Assembly (NCBI RefSeq): GCF_000599605.1 | Contig: NZ_AZHT01000023.1 | Location: 1 to 34,065, forward strand | DNA from: Prevotella sp. HJM029 | GTDB taxonomy: Bacteria > Bacteroidota > Bacteroidia > Bacteroidales > Bacteroidaceae | DNA length: 34,065 nucleotides | Reading direction: 5' to 3' | Shown: positions 1 to 8,220 of the stretch, one piece after another | How the letters are laid out: each line of letters starts with the position of its first letter | Position numbering within the stretch: the stretch's first letter is position 1 | Notes under the pieces: generated by a model | The model's database searches: none | What the model saw: the letters and a program-made list of their open reading frames with translations, nothing else | What the model was told of the DNA's origin: nothing | Position numbers and translations under genes: made by a program

Positions 1-123
1 TCTCGTGCGAACGACCCTCGATTGTTACGGGAAATTTTTTTTCTCGTGCGAACGACCCTCGATTGTTACGAGAAATTTTTTTTCTCGTGCGAACGACCCT
101 CCGAACCAACGAAAAAATATATT
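1..123. repeat. Tandem hairpin array A (41-bp units)
   Basis: Three consecutive units start at 1, 42 and 83, an exact 41-bp period; the array is cut by the window edge. Units 1 and 2 are nearly identical and the third diverges after its core. Each unit carries TCTCGT on the left and ACGAGA (unit 2) or ACGGGA (unit 1) on the right. The dyad is centred on CCC at 15-17, 56-58 and 97-99, with an inner ACGA-CCC-TCG stem. A run of about eight T follows each hairpin on the + strand. The A-to-G change in unit 1 keeps pairing through a G-T wobble. The array lies 3' of the leftward membrane-protein gene. It has no coding potential that I believe. Function is unknown; a terminator-like or 3'-UTR structure is the simplest reading. 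Confidence 0.85.
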
Positions 124-168
124 TTCTTGACGTATGTAGCCTTGCGGCAACGGAAAAAGAATCTTGTT

Positions 169-1053
169 TTAACGCAGATGCTGCTGTTGCTGCTTTTCGA
201 GGGTGCGTTGTTCAGCGGCGCCATACATGAAATATTCGAATGTGGCATAGACGTTGAGCAATTGAAACAGCAGCAGGCCAATGAGCGTGCAGACGGCAAA
301 CATCATGGGAACGAAGTAGGCGGGTAACCCATTGACATCGCCTTGCAGCATGCCGACGGCATTGAGATAGTAAGCATTGAGCACTATTTTCACGGGGATG
401 CTGATGAGATAGTAGGCCACGCCGCAGAGGAAGCAGATGGCCGCTTGATTGGAAACGAGGTAACCCCAGTTGTGCAGGCCAGTTGTGCAAGCCTCTTTCA
501 AGGCTTTGCGCAGGGGCAGGGTGGGGGTGATGATGTATTTTGTGAACGCGAAATTTAGCGGACAGAATGGTAGCAGCAGGATGAAGGTGAGGGTGTATTT
601 GATAATCTCAATATTTTGCGTATCGTTTAAATCATTTTCCTGGATGAGCGATGGCCATAGCGTTTGCACACCCTGTTGTGCCACGTCAATCAATAAATAG
701 AGCACCAGGGCGAGTAGGGCAAACGTGAGGGCGGCAATGAGGTTGCGCTTGATGCAGCGTGTGCGCGGTTGCTTGTGGAGCTTTCCAAAGACAATGGCCA
801 TGGCAACGGCTGGCAGTAGCAGGGCTAAGGGCAATGCCACGAGGCTCGATAGCATGGGCAGCAGCGATGGGGCATCGGTATTAGCGACGAGGACGTCGGC
901 ACCAGCAAAAAGCAGCGTGGTGAAGGCCATGGCTGCCACGAGATAGGGGATTAGCGTTTTGTAGAACAGCGTGGGATAGTGTTGCAGCAGCGTGTTGATG
1001 GTGGTCTTCATGTTGGCCAGCACGCTGCGTGTTTTGAATAAATTTTCGTTCAT
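169..1053 (-). CDS. Six-helix integral membrane protein, function unknown
   Basis: This 294-residue protein has about six hydrophobic segments: roughly residues 30-55, 65-92, 105-127, 150-175, 200-230 and 245-280. The N-terminal region is short and charged, and the C-terminal tail is rich in Gln and Lys. I see no enzymatic motif and cannot name a family. The start at 1053 gives a methionine 24 nt after the stop of the TrmH-family methyltransferase, so the two are probably co-transcribed; an internal Met at residue 15 is an alternative start. The stop is followed on the minus strand by about 50 nt and then hairpin array A, which would form its 3' untranslated region. It is an inner-membrane protein by inference only. 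Confidence 0.8.
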   Translation of the reverse strand: MNENLFKTRSVLANMKTTINTLLQHYPTLFYKTLIPYLVAAMAFTTLLFAGADVLVANTDAPSLLPMLSSLVALPLALLLPAVAMAIVFGKLHKQPRTRCIKRNLIAALTFALLALVLYLLIDVAQQGVQTLWPSLIQENDLNDTQNIEIIKYTLTFILLLPFCPLNFAFTKYIITPTLPLRKALKEACTTGLHNWGYLVSNQAAICFLCGVAYYLISIPVKIVLNAYYLNAVGMLQGDVNGLPAYFVPMMFAVCTLIGLLLFQLLNVYATFEYFMYGAAEQRTLEKQQQQHLR

Positions 1054-1077
1054 CGTTTTATGGATTTTGATGTTGCG

Positions 1078-1833
1078 TTATAAAAATGTTTGTCGGCGAA
1101 ACTCCGAGCACACGATGGCTGTAGCAATGGCCACGTTGAGCGATTCGGCCTTGTTGGTGGCCGTTGAGCAATTAGGGATGAGCAGCCGCTGATTGACCCA
1201 TGCGCGTGTTTCGGGCGACAGGCCGTTGCCCTCGTTGCCCATGATGATGATGCCCGTGGGCGACAGCGTCTTTTGATAGATGTTTTCACCATCCAACATC
1301 GTGCCGTAGATGGGGAAATTGTGGGGCAACGCAGCCAGCAGAGCGGGAAGCTCGGTGTAGTGAATTGCCACGTGAGCAATGCTGCCCATGGTGGCTTGCA
1401 CCACTTTGGGATTGTAGGCTTCGGCGGTGTTGGGCGAACAAAAGATGTGCGCGATGCCAAACCAGTCGGCCATGCGGATGATGGTGCCTAAATTGCCGGG
1501 GTCTTGAATGCCGTCGAGGGCAAGCGAAAGTTGTGTGAGCGGAATGTCGAAGTCGCTGACGTCGGGGTAGGGGAAGAGGCCCAACACCTGTTGCGGATGT
1601 TGCAGCAAGCTCACGCTTTGCAGCTCGTCTTCGCTCACAATGTGCAATGCTGTGGTTTGTGGCACTTCGTGTGTGGCCACCCATTCTTCGGTAGCAACGA
1701 GGGTGTGGGCCGGCATCACGGCCAGCAAATCGCCCACTACCTTGTGACCTTCAGCGATGAAGAGCCGCTCGCGAAGCCTATTCTTCTTCAACTGAAGCGA
1801 CTTGATAAATTTGATTTTCGCTTTGCTAATCAT
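1078..1833 (-). CDS. TrmH/SpoU-family RNA 2'-O-methyltransferase
   Basis: This 251-residue protein is a SPOUT-class enzyme expected to methylate a ribose 2'-OH in rRNA or tRNA using S-adenosylmethionine. An N-terminal substrate-binding domain (about residues 1-95) resembles the SpoU_sub_bind region. The catalytic knot domain shows the family motifs in order: DGIQDPGNLGTIIR near residue 110, then IIMGNEGNGLS near 200, then ESLNVAIATAIV near 230. These are SpoU motifs 1 to 3, and the knot appears complete. The exact target cannot be read from the sequence. The start at 1833 lies only about 6 nt from the TACCTTTG promoter element, so the mRNA is probably leaderless. The six-helix membrane gene follows 24 nt downstream. 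It is transcribed divergently from tamL. Confidence 0.93.
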   Translation of the reverse strand: MISKAKIKFIKSLQLKKNRLRERLFIAEGHKVVGDLLAVMPAHTLVATEEWVATHEVPQTTALHIVSEDELQSVSLLQHPQQVLGLFPYPDVSDFDIPLTQLSLALDGIQDPGNLGTIIRMADWFGIAHIFCSPNTAEAYNPKVVQATMGSIAHVAIHYTELPALLAALPHNFPIYGTMLDGENIYQKTLSPTGIIIMGNEGNGLSPETRAWVNQRLLIPNCSTATNKAESLNVAIATAIVCSEFRRQTFL

Positions 1834-1838
1834 ACTTG

Positions 1839-1846
1839 CAAAGGTA
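1839..1846 (-). promoter_or_regulatory. Promoter -7 element of the TrmH-family gene
   Basis: The minus strand reads TACCTTTG, matching the Bacteroidota TAnnTTTG element. No good TTTG lies 19-20 nt upstream. The predicted start of transcription falls about 2 nt before the ATG at 1833. Confidence 0.65.
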
Positions 1847-1868
1847 GCAATTTTCGGGCAAAGCGCAT

Positions 1869-1899
1869 TTTGTTATTCGTAGAAAATGTGCTAACTTTG
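1869..1899 (+). promoter_or_regulatory. Promoter of tamL
   Basis: TTTG at 1869-1872 and TAACTTTG at 1892-1899 are separated by 19 nt, an essentially ideal Bacteroidota sigma-70-type promoter. With the usual spacing transcription would begin near 1903-1906, immediately before the ATG at 1907, leaving almost no leader. Confidence 0.8.
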
Positions 1900-1906
1900 C
1901 GCCGCT

Positions 1907-4120
1907 ATGAGGTATTGCAAGATTTATAGTGTGCTCGTTGCAACGTTGCTGACGGCATGTAGTGCATCGAAGTTCGTTCCCGAGAATCAATATATGCTCG
2001 AGAGCGTGAAGATAAAATCCGACCGAAAGGATTTGGATGCCTCTACGCTCAGTGCCTATGTGCGGCAAACGGCCAATTCAAAATGGTTTTCGTTGTTCAA
2101 AATTCCGTTGGGCACCTATGCGTTGGCTGGGCGCGACTCAACGAAATGGATGAATCGCACGTTGAAGCATATCGGTGAAGCCCCCGTGATTTTCGATACA
2201 GTGCAAGCACGCTTATCGGTGCAAGATTTGACGGCGGCCATGCGCAACATGGGCTATATGCAGGCTCAAACACAGCTCACGACAACCGTGAAGGGAAAAA
2301 AGATAAAGGTGGTGTATCAACTGCATCCCGGAGAGCCTTATCTGATCCATGCGCTGAAATATGATATTCAAGATAGTGTGATTGCGGCTTTGCTGGCACG
2401 CAAAGACAAACACGATATGTTTAAACCCTCTTTAACAGCTGGGAGCCGATTTACGGTGGATGCTTTGAATGCCGAACGCAAGAATATTACAGATTTTTTA
2501 TTGAATCACGGTTACTACAAGTTTCATCGTGATTTCATACAATATAGTGCCGATTCGGCGCGCAATAGTCACGATATTAATATCACATTGCATCTGTTGC
2601 CCTATCGTACGAATGAGCAAAAACACGATACGCTGCATCCGTGCTATGTCATCGATAGTATTTATTATCGCACGAATGAAGATGGAGGAACGATGCGGCT
2701 ACGTAGAAGTGTGTTGCGTAATGCTACGATGCTCGATGCGCATGAACCTTACGATGCTAATAAATTGGATCAAACCTACAACAAATTTGCACGTTTCCAG
2801 GCTGTAAAATACACCAATATCACCTTTAGGGAACGTCCCGATACAATCTTGTTGGATTGCGAAATTTTGTTGAACACCAATAAAGCCAACACCCTATCTT
2901 TTCAGCCCGAAGGCACAAATACGGCTGGCGATTTGGGAGCTGCAGCCAGTTTGACATGGGAAAATCGTAATCTTTTTCGAGGTTCAGAGGTATTGATCAT
3001 GCAATTGCGTGGCGCTTTCGAAGCTATTCGTGGGTTGGAAGGCTACAAAAATCAAAACTACGTAGAATATGGTTTTGAAACCAAGTTGCAGTTTCCTCGT
3101 TTCTTAGCACCATTCCTTTCGCGCACATTTAAACGTCGAAGCTTGGCAACATCAGAATTGGCAACGGGCTATAATTTGCAAAATCGTCCCGAGTTCCATC
3201 GACGAGTCTTCTCTGCGGCATGGCGTTATCGGTGGGCAGAGCCCCATCATCACATAAGCTATCGTGCCGATGTGTTGGATTTGAGTTATGTTTATATGCC
3301 TTGGATTAGTGCAACTTTTAAACATGATTACTTGGATGGAACAACCAATCGCAATGCTATCCTGCGTTATAATTATGAGGACTTGTTCATCATGAAGATT
3401 GGAACGGGATTGACCTATAATGATAATGTGAATGTTGTGCGTGCAAATATTGAAACGGCAGGAAATATTCTCAATGGATTGTCGCATTTGTTTCGTTTTA
3501 AACAGAATGCCAATCAGCAGGCTACCTTATTTAATATTGCTTTTGCACAGTATGTGAAATTTGATGTAGACTATACTCATTTAATTTGTTTTGACGCGCG
3601 CAATGCTTTGGCTATGCACATGGGATTAGGTGTTGCGTGGCCCTATGGCAATAGCACTATCCTGCCTTTTGAAAAACGTTATTTTTCGGGTGGTGCCAAT
3701 AGTGTGCGTGGTTGGAGTGTTAGAGAATTAGGACCAGGAAAGTTTAAGGGCTCAGGAGGGCGTATAGACTTCATTAATCAGACGGGCGATATGAAGTTAG
3801 ATTTGAATGTAGAGTATCGAACGTATTTGTTTTGGAAGTTTAATGGTGCCGCTTTCATAGATGCTGGTAATATTTGGACATTGCGCAACTATGTTGATCA
3901 GCCTGGTGGGCAGTTTAAATTTGAAACGTTCTATAAACAAATTGCCGTGTCTTATGGTTTAGGGCTCCGTCTGAATTTCGATTATTTTATTCTGCGTTTT
4001 GATATGGCAATGCGCGCCATCAATCCTGCCTATAGCGATGAGCATGAACATTATCCTATCTTTAATCCTAAGTTTAGCCGTGATTTTGCTTTTCATTTTG
4101 CCGTTGGGTTGCCATTTTAA
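1907..4120 (+). CDS. tamL: TamL: lipoprotein TamA/BamA-like outer-membrane assembly factor
   Basis: The 737-residue protein begins with a lipoprotein signal peptide ending in LLTAC, lipidated Cys18. About 300 residues of POTRA-like alpha/beta repeats follow (for example the stretch around residues 90-170). The rest is a C-terminal beta-barrel of the bacterial surface antigen/Omp85 family with a typical Gly-rich FSGGANSVRGW motif near residue 600, the conserved barrel loop motif. The protein ends in Phe (VGLPF), as outer-membrane barrels do. Lipidated TamA homologues are called TamL in Bacteroidota and are thought to act with TamB in outer-membrane biogenesis; tamB is not adjacent here. An in-frame stop at 1892 and the signal peptide fix the start at 1907, so translation is probably leaderless. 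The gene stands alone, divergent from the methyltransferase. Confidence 0.9.
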   Translation: MRYCKIYSVLVATLLTACSASKFVPENQYMLESVKIKSDRKDLDASTLSAYVRQTANSKWFSLFKIPLGTYALAGRDSTKWMNRTLKHIGEAPVIFDTVQARLSVQDLTAAMRNMGYMQAQTQLTTTVKGKKIKVVYQLHPGEPYLIHALKYDIQDSVIAALLARKDKHDMFKPSLTAGSRFTVDALNAERKNITDFLLNHGYYKFHRDFIQYSADSARNSHDINITLHLLPYRTNEQKHDTLHPCYVIDSIYYRTNEDGGTMRLRRSVLRNATMLDAHEPYDANKLDQTYNKFARFQAVKYTNITFRERPDTILLDCEILLNTNKANTLSFQPEGTNTAGDLGAAASLTWENRNLFRGSEVLIMQLRGAFEAIRGLEGYKNQNYVEYGFETKLQFPRFLAPFLSRTFKRRSLATSELATGYNLQNRPEFHRRVFSAAWRYRWAEPHHHISYRADVLDLSYVYMPWISATFKHDYLDGTTNRNAILRYNYEDLFIMKIGTGLTYNDNVNVVRANIETAGNILNGLSHLFRFKQNANQQATLFNIAFAQYVKFDVDYTHLICFDARNALAMHMGLGVAWPYGNSTILPFEKRYFSGGANSVRGWSVRELGPGKFKGSGGRIDFINQTGDMKLDLNVEYRTYLFWKFNGAAFIDAGNIWTLRNYVDQPGGQFKFETFYKQIAVSYGLGLRLNFDYFILRFDMAMRAINPAYSDEHEHYPIFNPKFSRDFAFHFAVGLPF

Positions 4121-4257
4121 CGATGACGTTATCTTTGTTTTGACGCAGTAAATGTGAATGTGTAAGTATTGGAATATGCTACAGGAGAAAGTTTGAAAGG
4201 TTACTTGAAGGCTATGTAAATTAACATTAAAACGAGAGTACAATGAAATAATTTATA

Positions 4258-4265
4258 TAACTTTG
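4258..4265 (+). promoter_or_regulatory. Promoter -7 element of galE
   Basis: TAACTTTG lies 23 nt before the galE ATG. No clear TTTG is found at -33. The remaining intergenic sequence, 4121-4257, is AT-rich and I see no terminator or RNA gene in it. Confidence 0.6.
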
Positions 4266-4288
4266 CGCAAATCTAAATCATTCATTTT

Positions 4289-5317
4289 ATGAGACAAACT
4301 ATATTAGTAACAGGAGGTACTGGTTTCATAGGTTCACATACGGTAGTTGAATTAATGGAAGCTGGTTATGAGGTTGTGATTATTGATAATCTCAGTAATT
4401 CAAAAATTGAAGTTCTTGATGGTATTGCGCAGATTACAGGAAAGAAACCTGCATTCGAAAAGGTTGATTTACGTGATAAGGAGGCTACGGAAGATGTTTT
4501 TAAGAAGTATCCTCATATTGCGGGTATCATTCATTTTGCTGCATCAAAGGCTGTGGGGGAGAGTGTACAAAAGCCACTACTTTACTATCGAAACAATATC
4601 GTTTCGCTGATTAATCTCTTAGAGTTAATGCCACAATATGGTGTAAAAGGTTTTATCTTCTCTTCGAGTTGTACTGTTTATGGACAACCGAAGCCTGAAA
4701 ATCTGCCTGTAACCGAGGAAGCTCCTCATCAAAAGGCTACATCACCCTATGGTAATACGAAAGAAATTAATGAGCAAATTATCTATGACTATATTCATAG
4801 TGGTGCAGATATCAAAAGTATAGTGTTGCGTTATTTTAATCCTATCGGTGCCCATCCCACTGCTCTTATCGGTGAATTGCCTAATGGTGTCCCGGCTAAT
4901 TTAATTCCTTTTGTGACGCAAACTGCTGCAGGAATTCGCAAGGAATTGACTATCTTTGGGAACGATTACAATACGCCCGATGGTACTTGTATTCGCGATT
5001 ATATCTACGTGGTTGATTTGGCTAAAGCACATGTCGCTGCAATGAAACGTGTTTTGAATACAAATGCAGAATCAATAGACTACTTCAATATAGGAACAGG
5101 AAAAGGGAATACAACAAAGGAAATAGTTGACACCTTCGAAAAGGCAACAGGGGTCAAAGTGAATTGGAAATACGGACCACGGCGTGAAGGTGATATTGAA
5201 AAGATTTGGGGGGATTGTTCTAAGGCTAATGCTGTTTTAGGATGGAAAGCAGAAACCTCATTAAATGAGGTCTTAGCTACGGCATGGAAGTGGCAGCAAA
5301 AGTTGATGAAGGATTAA
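4289..5317 (+). CDS. galE: UDP-glucose 4-epimerase
   Basis: GalE interconverts UDP-glucose and UDP-galactose with a tightly bound NAD+, supplying galactose for polysaccharide and LPS and serving galactose catabolism. The 342-residue protein matches the family's usual length. An N-terminal Rossmann motif GGTGFIGSH (Gly9, Gly12, Gly15) binds NAD. The short-chain dehydrogenase catalytic residues are visible: Ser127 in FSSSCTVYG and Tyr154-x3-Lys158 in SPYGNTK. The RYFNPIGAHP and IRDYIYVVDLA motifs are typical of GalE. It has its own promoter and is separated from infC by a further promoter, so it is probably monocistronic. GalE-like enzymes can also accept N-acetylated sugars, which the sequence alone does not exclude. 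Confidence 0.96.
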   Translation: MRQTILVTGGTGFIGSHTVVELMEAGYEVVIIDNLSNSKIEVLDGIAQITGKKPAFEKVDLRDKEATEDVFKKYPHIAGIIHFAASKAVGESVQKPLLYYRNNIVSLINLLELMPQYGVKGFIFSSSCTVYGQPKPENLPVTEEAPHQKATSPYGNTKEINEQIIYDYIHSGADIKSIVLRYFNPIGAHPTALIGELPNGVPANLIPFVTQTAAGIRKELTIFGNDYNTPDGTCIRDYIYVVDLAKAHVAAMKRVLNTNAESIDYFNIGTGKGNTTKEIVDTFEKATGVKVNWKYGPRREGDIEKIWGDCSKANAVLGWKAETSLNEVLATAWKWQQKLMKD

Positions 5318-5366
5318 TCCTTATGACTTAACGGCTTGGATGGATTATTAAAAAATAGTTTTAAAA

Positions 5367-5398
5367 TTTGGTTTATAATTTGAAAAGTACTACCTTTG
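5367..5398 (+). promoter_or_regulatory. Promoter of infC-rpmI-rplT
   Basis: TTTG at 5367-5370 and TACCTTTG at 5391-5398 are spaced by 20 nt. Predicted transcription starts near 5402-5405. This rules out the TTG codon at 5406 as a practical start and supports the ATG at 5436. Confidence 0.8.
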
Positions 5399-5435
5399 CA
5401 GCCGTTTGATATTTAAACAGACAGAGAATTATTGG

Positions 5436-6131
5436 ATGAAGAATGACAAATTAAAAAATCAGTATCGTGTCAATGAACAGATACGTGTGCGTGAAGTTCG
5501 CATAGTCGGGGATGAAGGCTCTGAGGTCGTCTCAACAAAGAAGGCATTAGATATGGCTCGTCAGCAAGGAGTAGATCTTGTTGAAATTTCCCCCAATGCC
5601 CAACCTCCTGTTTGTCGTCTCATCGATTATTCAAAGTTTTTGTATCAACAAAAGAAGCATCAAAAAGAAATTAAACAGAAGCAAGTTAAAGTTGAAGTAA
5701 AAGAGATTCGTTTTGGTCCACAAACTGATGAGCATGACTATAACTTTAAGTTGAAGCATGCAAAAGAGTTTTTGGAAGATGGGAATAAGGTGCGTGCTTA
5801 TGTTTTCTTCCGCGGTCGCTCTATTCTATTTAAGGAGCAGGGAGAAGTACTCCTGCTGCGGTTTGCGAATGATTTAGAAGAGTTTGGTAAGGTTGAACAG
5901 ATGCCTCGTCTTGAAGGAAAGAAGATGTTTTTGTTCATAGCGCCGAAGAAGTCTGGAGTAGCAAAGAAGAGCCAGCAAAAACTCGATCGTGAGAAGAGAG
6001 ATGCAGAAGCAAAGTTAGCTAATGATATCCAACGCGAAGCCAATCTTGAACAAACGGGCTTATTTGCGAATGCTAAGAATGGAGATAAGGCACTTGATAA
6101 ATTAAAAGATAGTGCCGTCACAAATGAATAA
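5436..6131 (+). CDS. infC: Translation initiation factor IF-3
   Basis: IF-3 binds the 30S subunit, controls start-codon and initiator-tRNA selection and prevents premature subunit joining. From the ATG at 5436 the protein has 231 residues. The N-domain (about 1-75) contains [22 protein letters not shown], split here only by family-conserved positions. The C-domain (about 80-165) contains [17 protein letters not shown] and FRGRS. After the usual end near residue 170 there is an extra charged tail of about 60 residues rich in Lys, Glu and Ala. I place the start at 5436 because a TTG 30 nt upstream overlaps the predicted transcription start. This infC uses ATG rather than the AUU start of E. coli. 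It leads the conserved infC-rpmI-rplT operon. Confidence 0.95.
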   Translation: MKNDKLKNQYRVNEQIRVREVRIVGDEGSEVVSTKKALDMARQQGVDLVEISPNAQPPVCRLIDYSKFLYQQKKHQKEIKQKQVKVEVKEIRFGPQTDEHDYNFKLKHAKEFLEDGNKVRAYVFFRGRSILFKEQGEVLLLRFANDLEEFGKVEQMPRLEGKKMFLFIAPKKSGVAKKSQQKLDREKRDAEAKLANDIQREANLEQTGLFANAKNGDKALDKLKDSAVTNE

Positions 6132-6136
6132 AAAGA

Positions 6137-6166
6137 GTGCGTAACGCCAGGTATATGCGTTGCCAC
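6137..6166 (+). other. Hairpin between infC and rpmI
   Basis: A 10-bp stem with one bulged C is formed by GTGCGTAACGC (6137-6147) and GCGTTGCCAC (6157-6166) around a 9-nt loop. It is followed by A/T-rich sequence rather than a T-run, so it is not a classical terminator. In an operon where L20 is an autoregulator in other phyla it may be a control or processing element; that role is inference. Confidence 0.5.
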
Positions 6167-6195
6167 GATTATTAATAATAATAAAAAGTAAAAAA

Positions 6196-6393
6196 ATGCC
6201 TAAAGTTAAGACAAATTCTGGTGCAAAGAAACGTTTTTCTTTCACTGGTACTGGTAAGGTTAAAAGACATCATGCCTACCATAGTCACATTCTGACTAAA
6301 AAGACAAAGAAGCAAAAGCGAAATCTTGTTCATCAAACATTAGTAGACCGCACGAATATGAAGCAAGTGCGTGATTTGCTTTGTTTGCGTTAA
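6196..6393 (+). CDS. rpmI: 50S ribosomal protein L35
   Basis: This is a 65-residue, very basic protein of the usual L35 length. It begins [20 protein letters not shown] and has the family [23 protein letters not shown] core. L35 is a component of the large ribosomal subunit. I take the ATG at 6196; a longer reading from 6160 would add twelve residues not found in L35 and overlap the upstream hairpin. It lies between infC and rplT, the near-universal order. Confidence 0.97.
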   Translation: MPKVKTNSGAKKRFSFTGTGKVKRHHAYHSHILTKKTKKQKRNLVHQTLVDRTNMKQVRDLLCLR

Positions 6394-6430
6394 TTCACTT
6401 TTTAGTAGAAAACATTAAAGAAGAAAAATT

Positions 6431-6775
6431 ATGCCAAGATCAGTAAATCATGTTGCTTCAAAAGCAAAGAGAACAAGAATTCTGAAGCTCACAAAAGGTT
6501 ATTATGGAGCAAGAAAGAATGTTTGGACAGTAGCAAAAAATACTTGGGAGAAAGGTCTTACGTATGCTTATCGCGATCGTAGAAACAAGAAGCGTAATTT
6601 CCGTGCTTTGTGGATACAACGTATTAACGCTGCAGCTCGCCTTGAGAATATGAGTTATTCTACATTGATGGGTGCTTTGCATAAAGCTGGTATCGAAATC
6701 AATCGTAAGGTTCTTGCAGACTTAGCTGTAAATAATCCTGAAGCTTTTAAAGCAATTGTAGATAAGGTAAAATAA
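6431..6775 (+). CDS. rplT: 50S ribosomal protein L20
   Basis: This is a 114-residue basic protein, as expected for L20, beginning [14 protein letters not shown]. The long N-terminal helix is rich in Lys and Arg, with KGYYGARKN and [10 protein letters not shown]. The C-terminal globular part has [15 protein letters not shown] and [21 protein letters not shown]-type motifs. L20 is required early in 50S assembly, binds 23S rRNA, and represses its own operon in several bacteria. It is 37 nt downstream of rpmI and is followed by a strong hairpin terminator. Confidence 0.98.
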   Translation: MPRSVNHVASKAKRTRILKLTKGYYGARKNVWTVAKNTWEKGLTYAYRDRRNKKRNFRALWIQRINAAARLENMSYSTLMGALHKAGIEINRKVLADLAVNNPEAFKAIVDKVK

Positions 6776-6800
6776 CAATATTATTTTATACAGATAGATC

Positions 6801-6832
6801 AAAAGGGGATATATGCAAATATATCCCCTTTT
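6801..6832. terminator. Bidirectional terminator between rplT and mnmE
   Basis: This is a perfect 14-bp inverted repeat: AAAAGGGGATATAT, a GCAA tetraloop, then ATATATCCCCTTTT. It has A and T runs at either foot, so it can serve both convergent transcripts. Confidence 0.93.
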
Positions 6833-6863
6833 ATTAATGTATTTATTAAGCCTGTTTCTGATA

Positions 6864-8219
6864 TTATTTACCGATGCAGAAGTGTTTAAATATATTACCA
6901 AGAACTTCGTTGGGTGTTATTTGCCCTCCAGTTATCTCAGCTAATTGATTTAGACAAGTCCTTAGGTCTTCACTGATAAGGTCACCACTTAATTCTGATT
7001 CAATGCCATCAATCACTCTGAGTATCATTTCGTCGGCTCGAATAAGTGCTTCATAGTGGCGTGCATTAGTTAGAATAACACTACTCTCATTAATATCAGG
7101 TAGGTGGGCTGCTTGGAAAATGTGCTGCTCTAATTCGTGAATATTTTGTTGATGTTTGGCTGAAATAGCGATATCGATGGGAGGAAGAACTTTCTCCTTC
7201 TGCGGATTGAGGTCGACTTTGTTCTTCACAATGATGAGTTGCTTTCCTTGTGTGTGGTTCTCCATTTCCTTGAGCTCTTCTGTTGTTGGAGATTGCTCGA
7301 CAACCCATAGAATGATTGTTGCCTCATTGAGCTTCTTATAAGTGCGTTCAATCCCCAGTTGCTCTATGGTGTCTTCGGTGTGTCGAAGGCCAGCCGTATC
7401 GATAAATCTAAATGTTATACCTTTTATTTCTGTTGTATCTTCAATCACATCGCGTGTTGTTCCATGAATATTGCTCACAATGGCTTTTTCTTCATGGAGC
7501 AAGCTGTTGAGCAGTGTGCTTTTTCCAACGTTTGTTTTTCCGATGATTGCCACAGGAACACCTTTCTTTACTGCTTTCCCCGTCTCGAAAGATTTTGTGA
7601 GACTTGCTATTCGTTGGTGAATTGTTTCAGCGAGGTTTCTTAGTTCTCCTCTATCAGCAAATTCCAATTCTTCGTGGTCAGAGAAATCCAATTCAAGCTC
7701 GAGTAGTGATGTGATGTGGAGCAGCATGTCGCGCAGCTTGGAGAGCTCATTGCTGAAATGTCCTCTGATTTGGCTGAGTGCCAGTTGGTGAGAGGCTTTG
7801 TTGCTTGCGGAAACTAAGTCGGCAACAGCTTCAGCCTGACTTAAATCCATTTTCCCATTGAGATAGGCTCGTTGCGTGTATTCGCCAGGCTGAGCCGACC
7901 TACATCCTTTATCGATGAGGGCTTGCATCACTTGATGGAGGATGTAGGCTGAGCCATGACACGAAATCTCTGTGCTATCTTCACCCGTATAGCTGTGCGG
8001 AGCTTTGTAGACGCTAATGACAACCTCATCGATGAGTTGTTGCTTTGCATTATAGAATTCTCCATAGTGCAAAGAGTTTCCCTTAGCATCGGAAAGGCTT
8101 TTCATACTTTTTGCTTTAAAGAGTTCGTCGGTGATGCGAATGGCTTTGTCACCGCTCACTCTGATGATGCCGATGGCTCCTCCGGCAGGTGTGGCAAGTG
8201 CACAGATGGTGTCGTTCAT
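6864..8219 (-). CDS. mnmE: tRNA uridine-5-carboxymethylaminomethyl GTPase MnmE
   Basis: MnmE acts with MnmG to install (carboxymethyl)aminomethyl groups on the wobble uridine (U34) of certain tRNAs. The 451-residue protein shows the full family plan: an N-terminal tetrahydrofolate-binding domain beginning MNDTICALATPAGGAIGIIR, a helical domain, and an inserted G domain. In the G domain, G1 is GKTNVGKS (227-234), G2 lies in HGTTRD, G3 is DTAG (274-277) and G4 is NKVD. The C-terminal FCIGK motif holds the conserved Cys448. It is the last gene of a leftward operon, 1 nt downstream of the nucleoside phosphorylase stop, and ends facing rplT. Confidence 0.97.
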   Translation of the reverse strand: MNDTICALATPAGGAIGIIRVSGDKAIRITDELFKAKSMKSLSDAKGNSLHYGEFYNAKQQLIDEVVISVYKAPHSYTGEDSTEISCHGSAYILHQVMQALIDKGCRSAQPGEYTQRAYLNGKMDLSQAEAVADLVSASNKASHQLALSQIRGHFSNELSKLRDMLLHITSLLELELDFSDHEELEFADRGELRNLAETIHQRIASLTKSFETGKAVKKGVPVAIIGKTNVGKSTLLNSLLHEEKAIVSNIHGTTRDVIEDTTEIKGITFRFIDTAGLRHTEDTIEQLGIERTYKKLNEATIILWVVEQSPTTEELKEMENHTQGKQLIIVKNKVDLNPQKEKVLPPIDIAISAKHQQNIHELEQHIFQAAHLPDINESSVILTNARHYEALIRADEMILRVIDGIESELSGDLISEDLRTCLNQLAEITGGQITPNEVLGNIFKHFCIGK

Positions 8220-8220
8220 T

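Noticed and set aside
5309-5322. Perfect palindrome AAGGATTAATCCTT over the galE stop
   Set aside because: It has no loop and no T-run, and part of it is coding; probably chance.
5406-5435. TTG start for infC giving ten more residues
   Set aside because: It lies at the predicted transcription start; the conserved protein begins at the ATG at 5436.
6776-6863. Bacteroidales-1 RNA motif, which I recall often lies downstream of rplT
   Set aside because: The 88-bp gap is filled mainly by a perfect terminator; I cannot see a distinct promoter or structured RNA.
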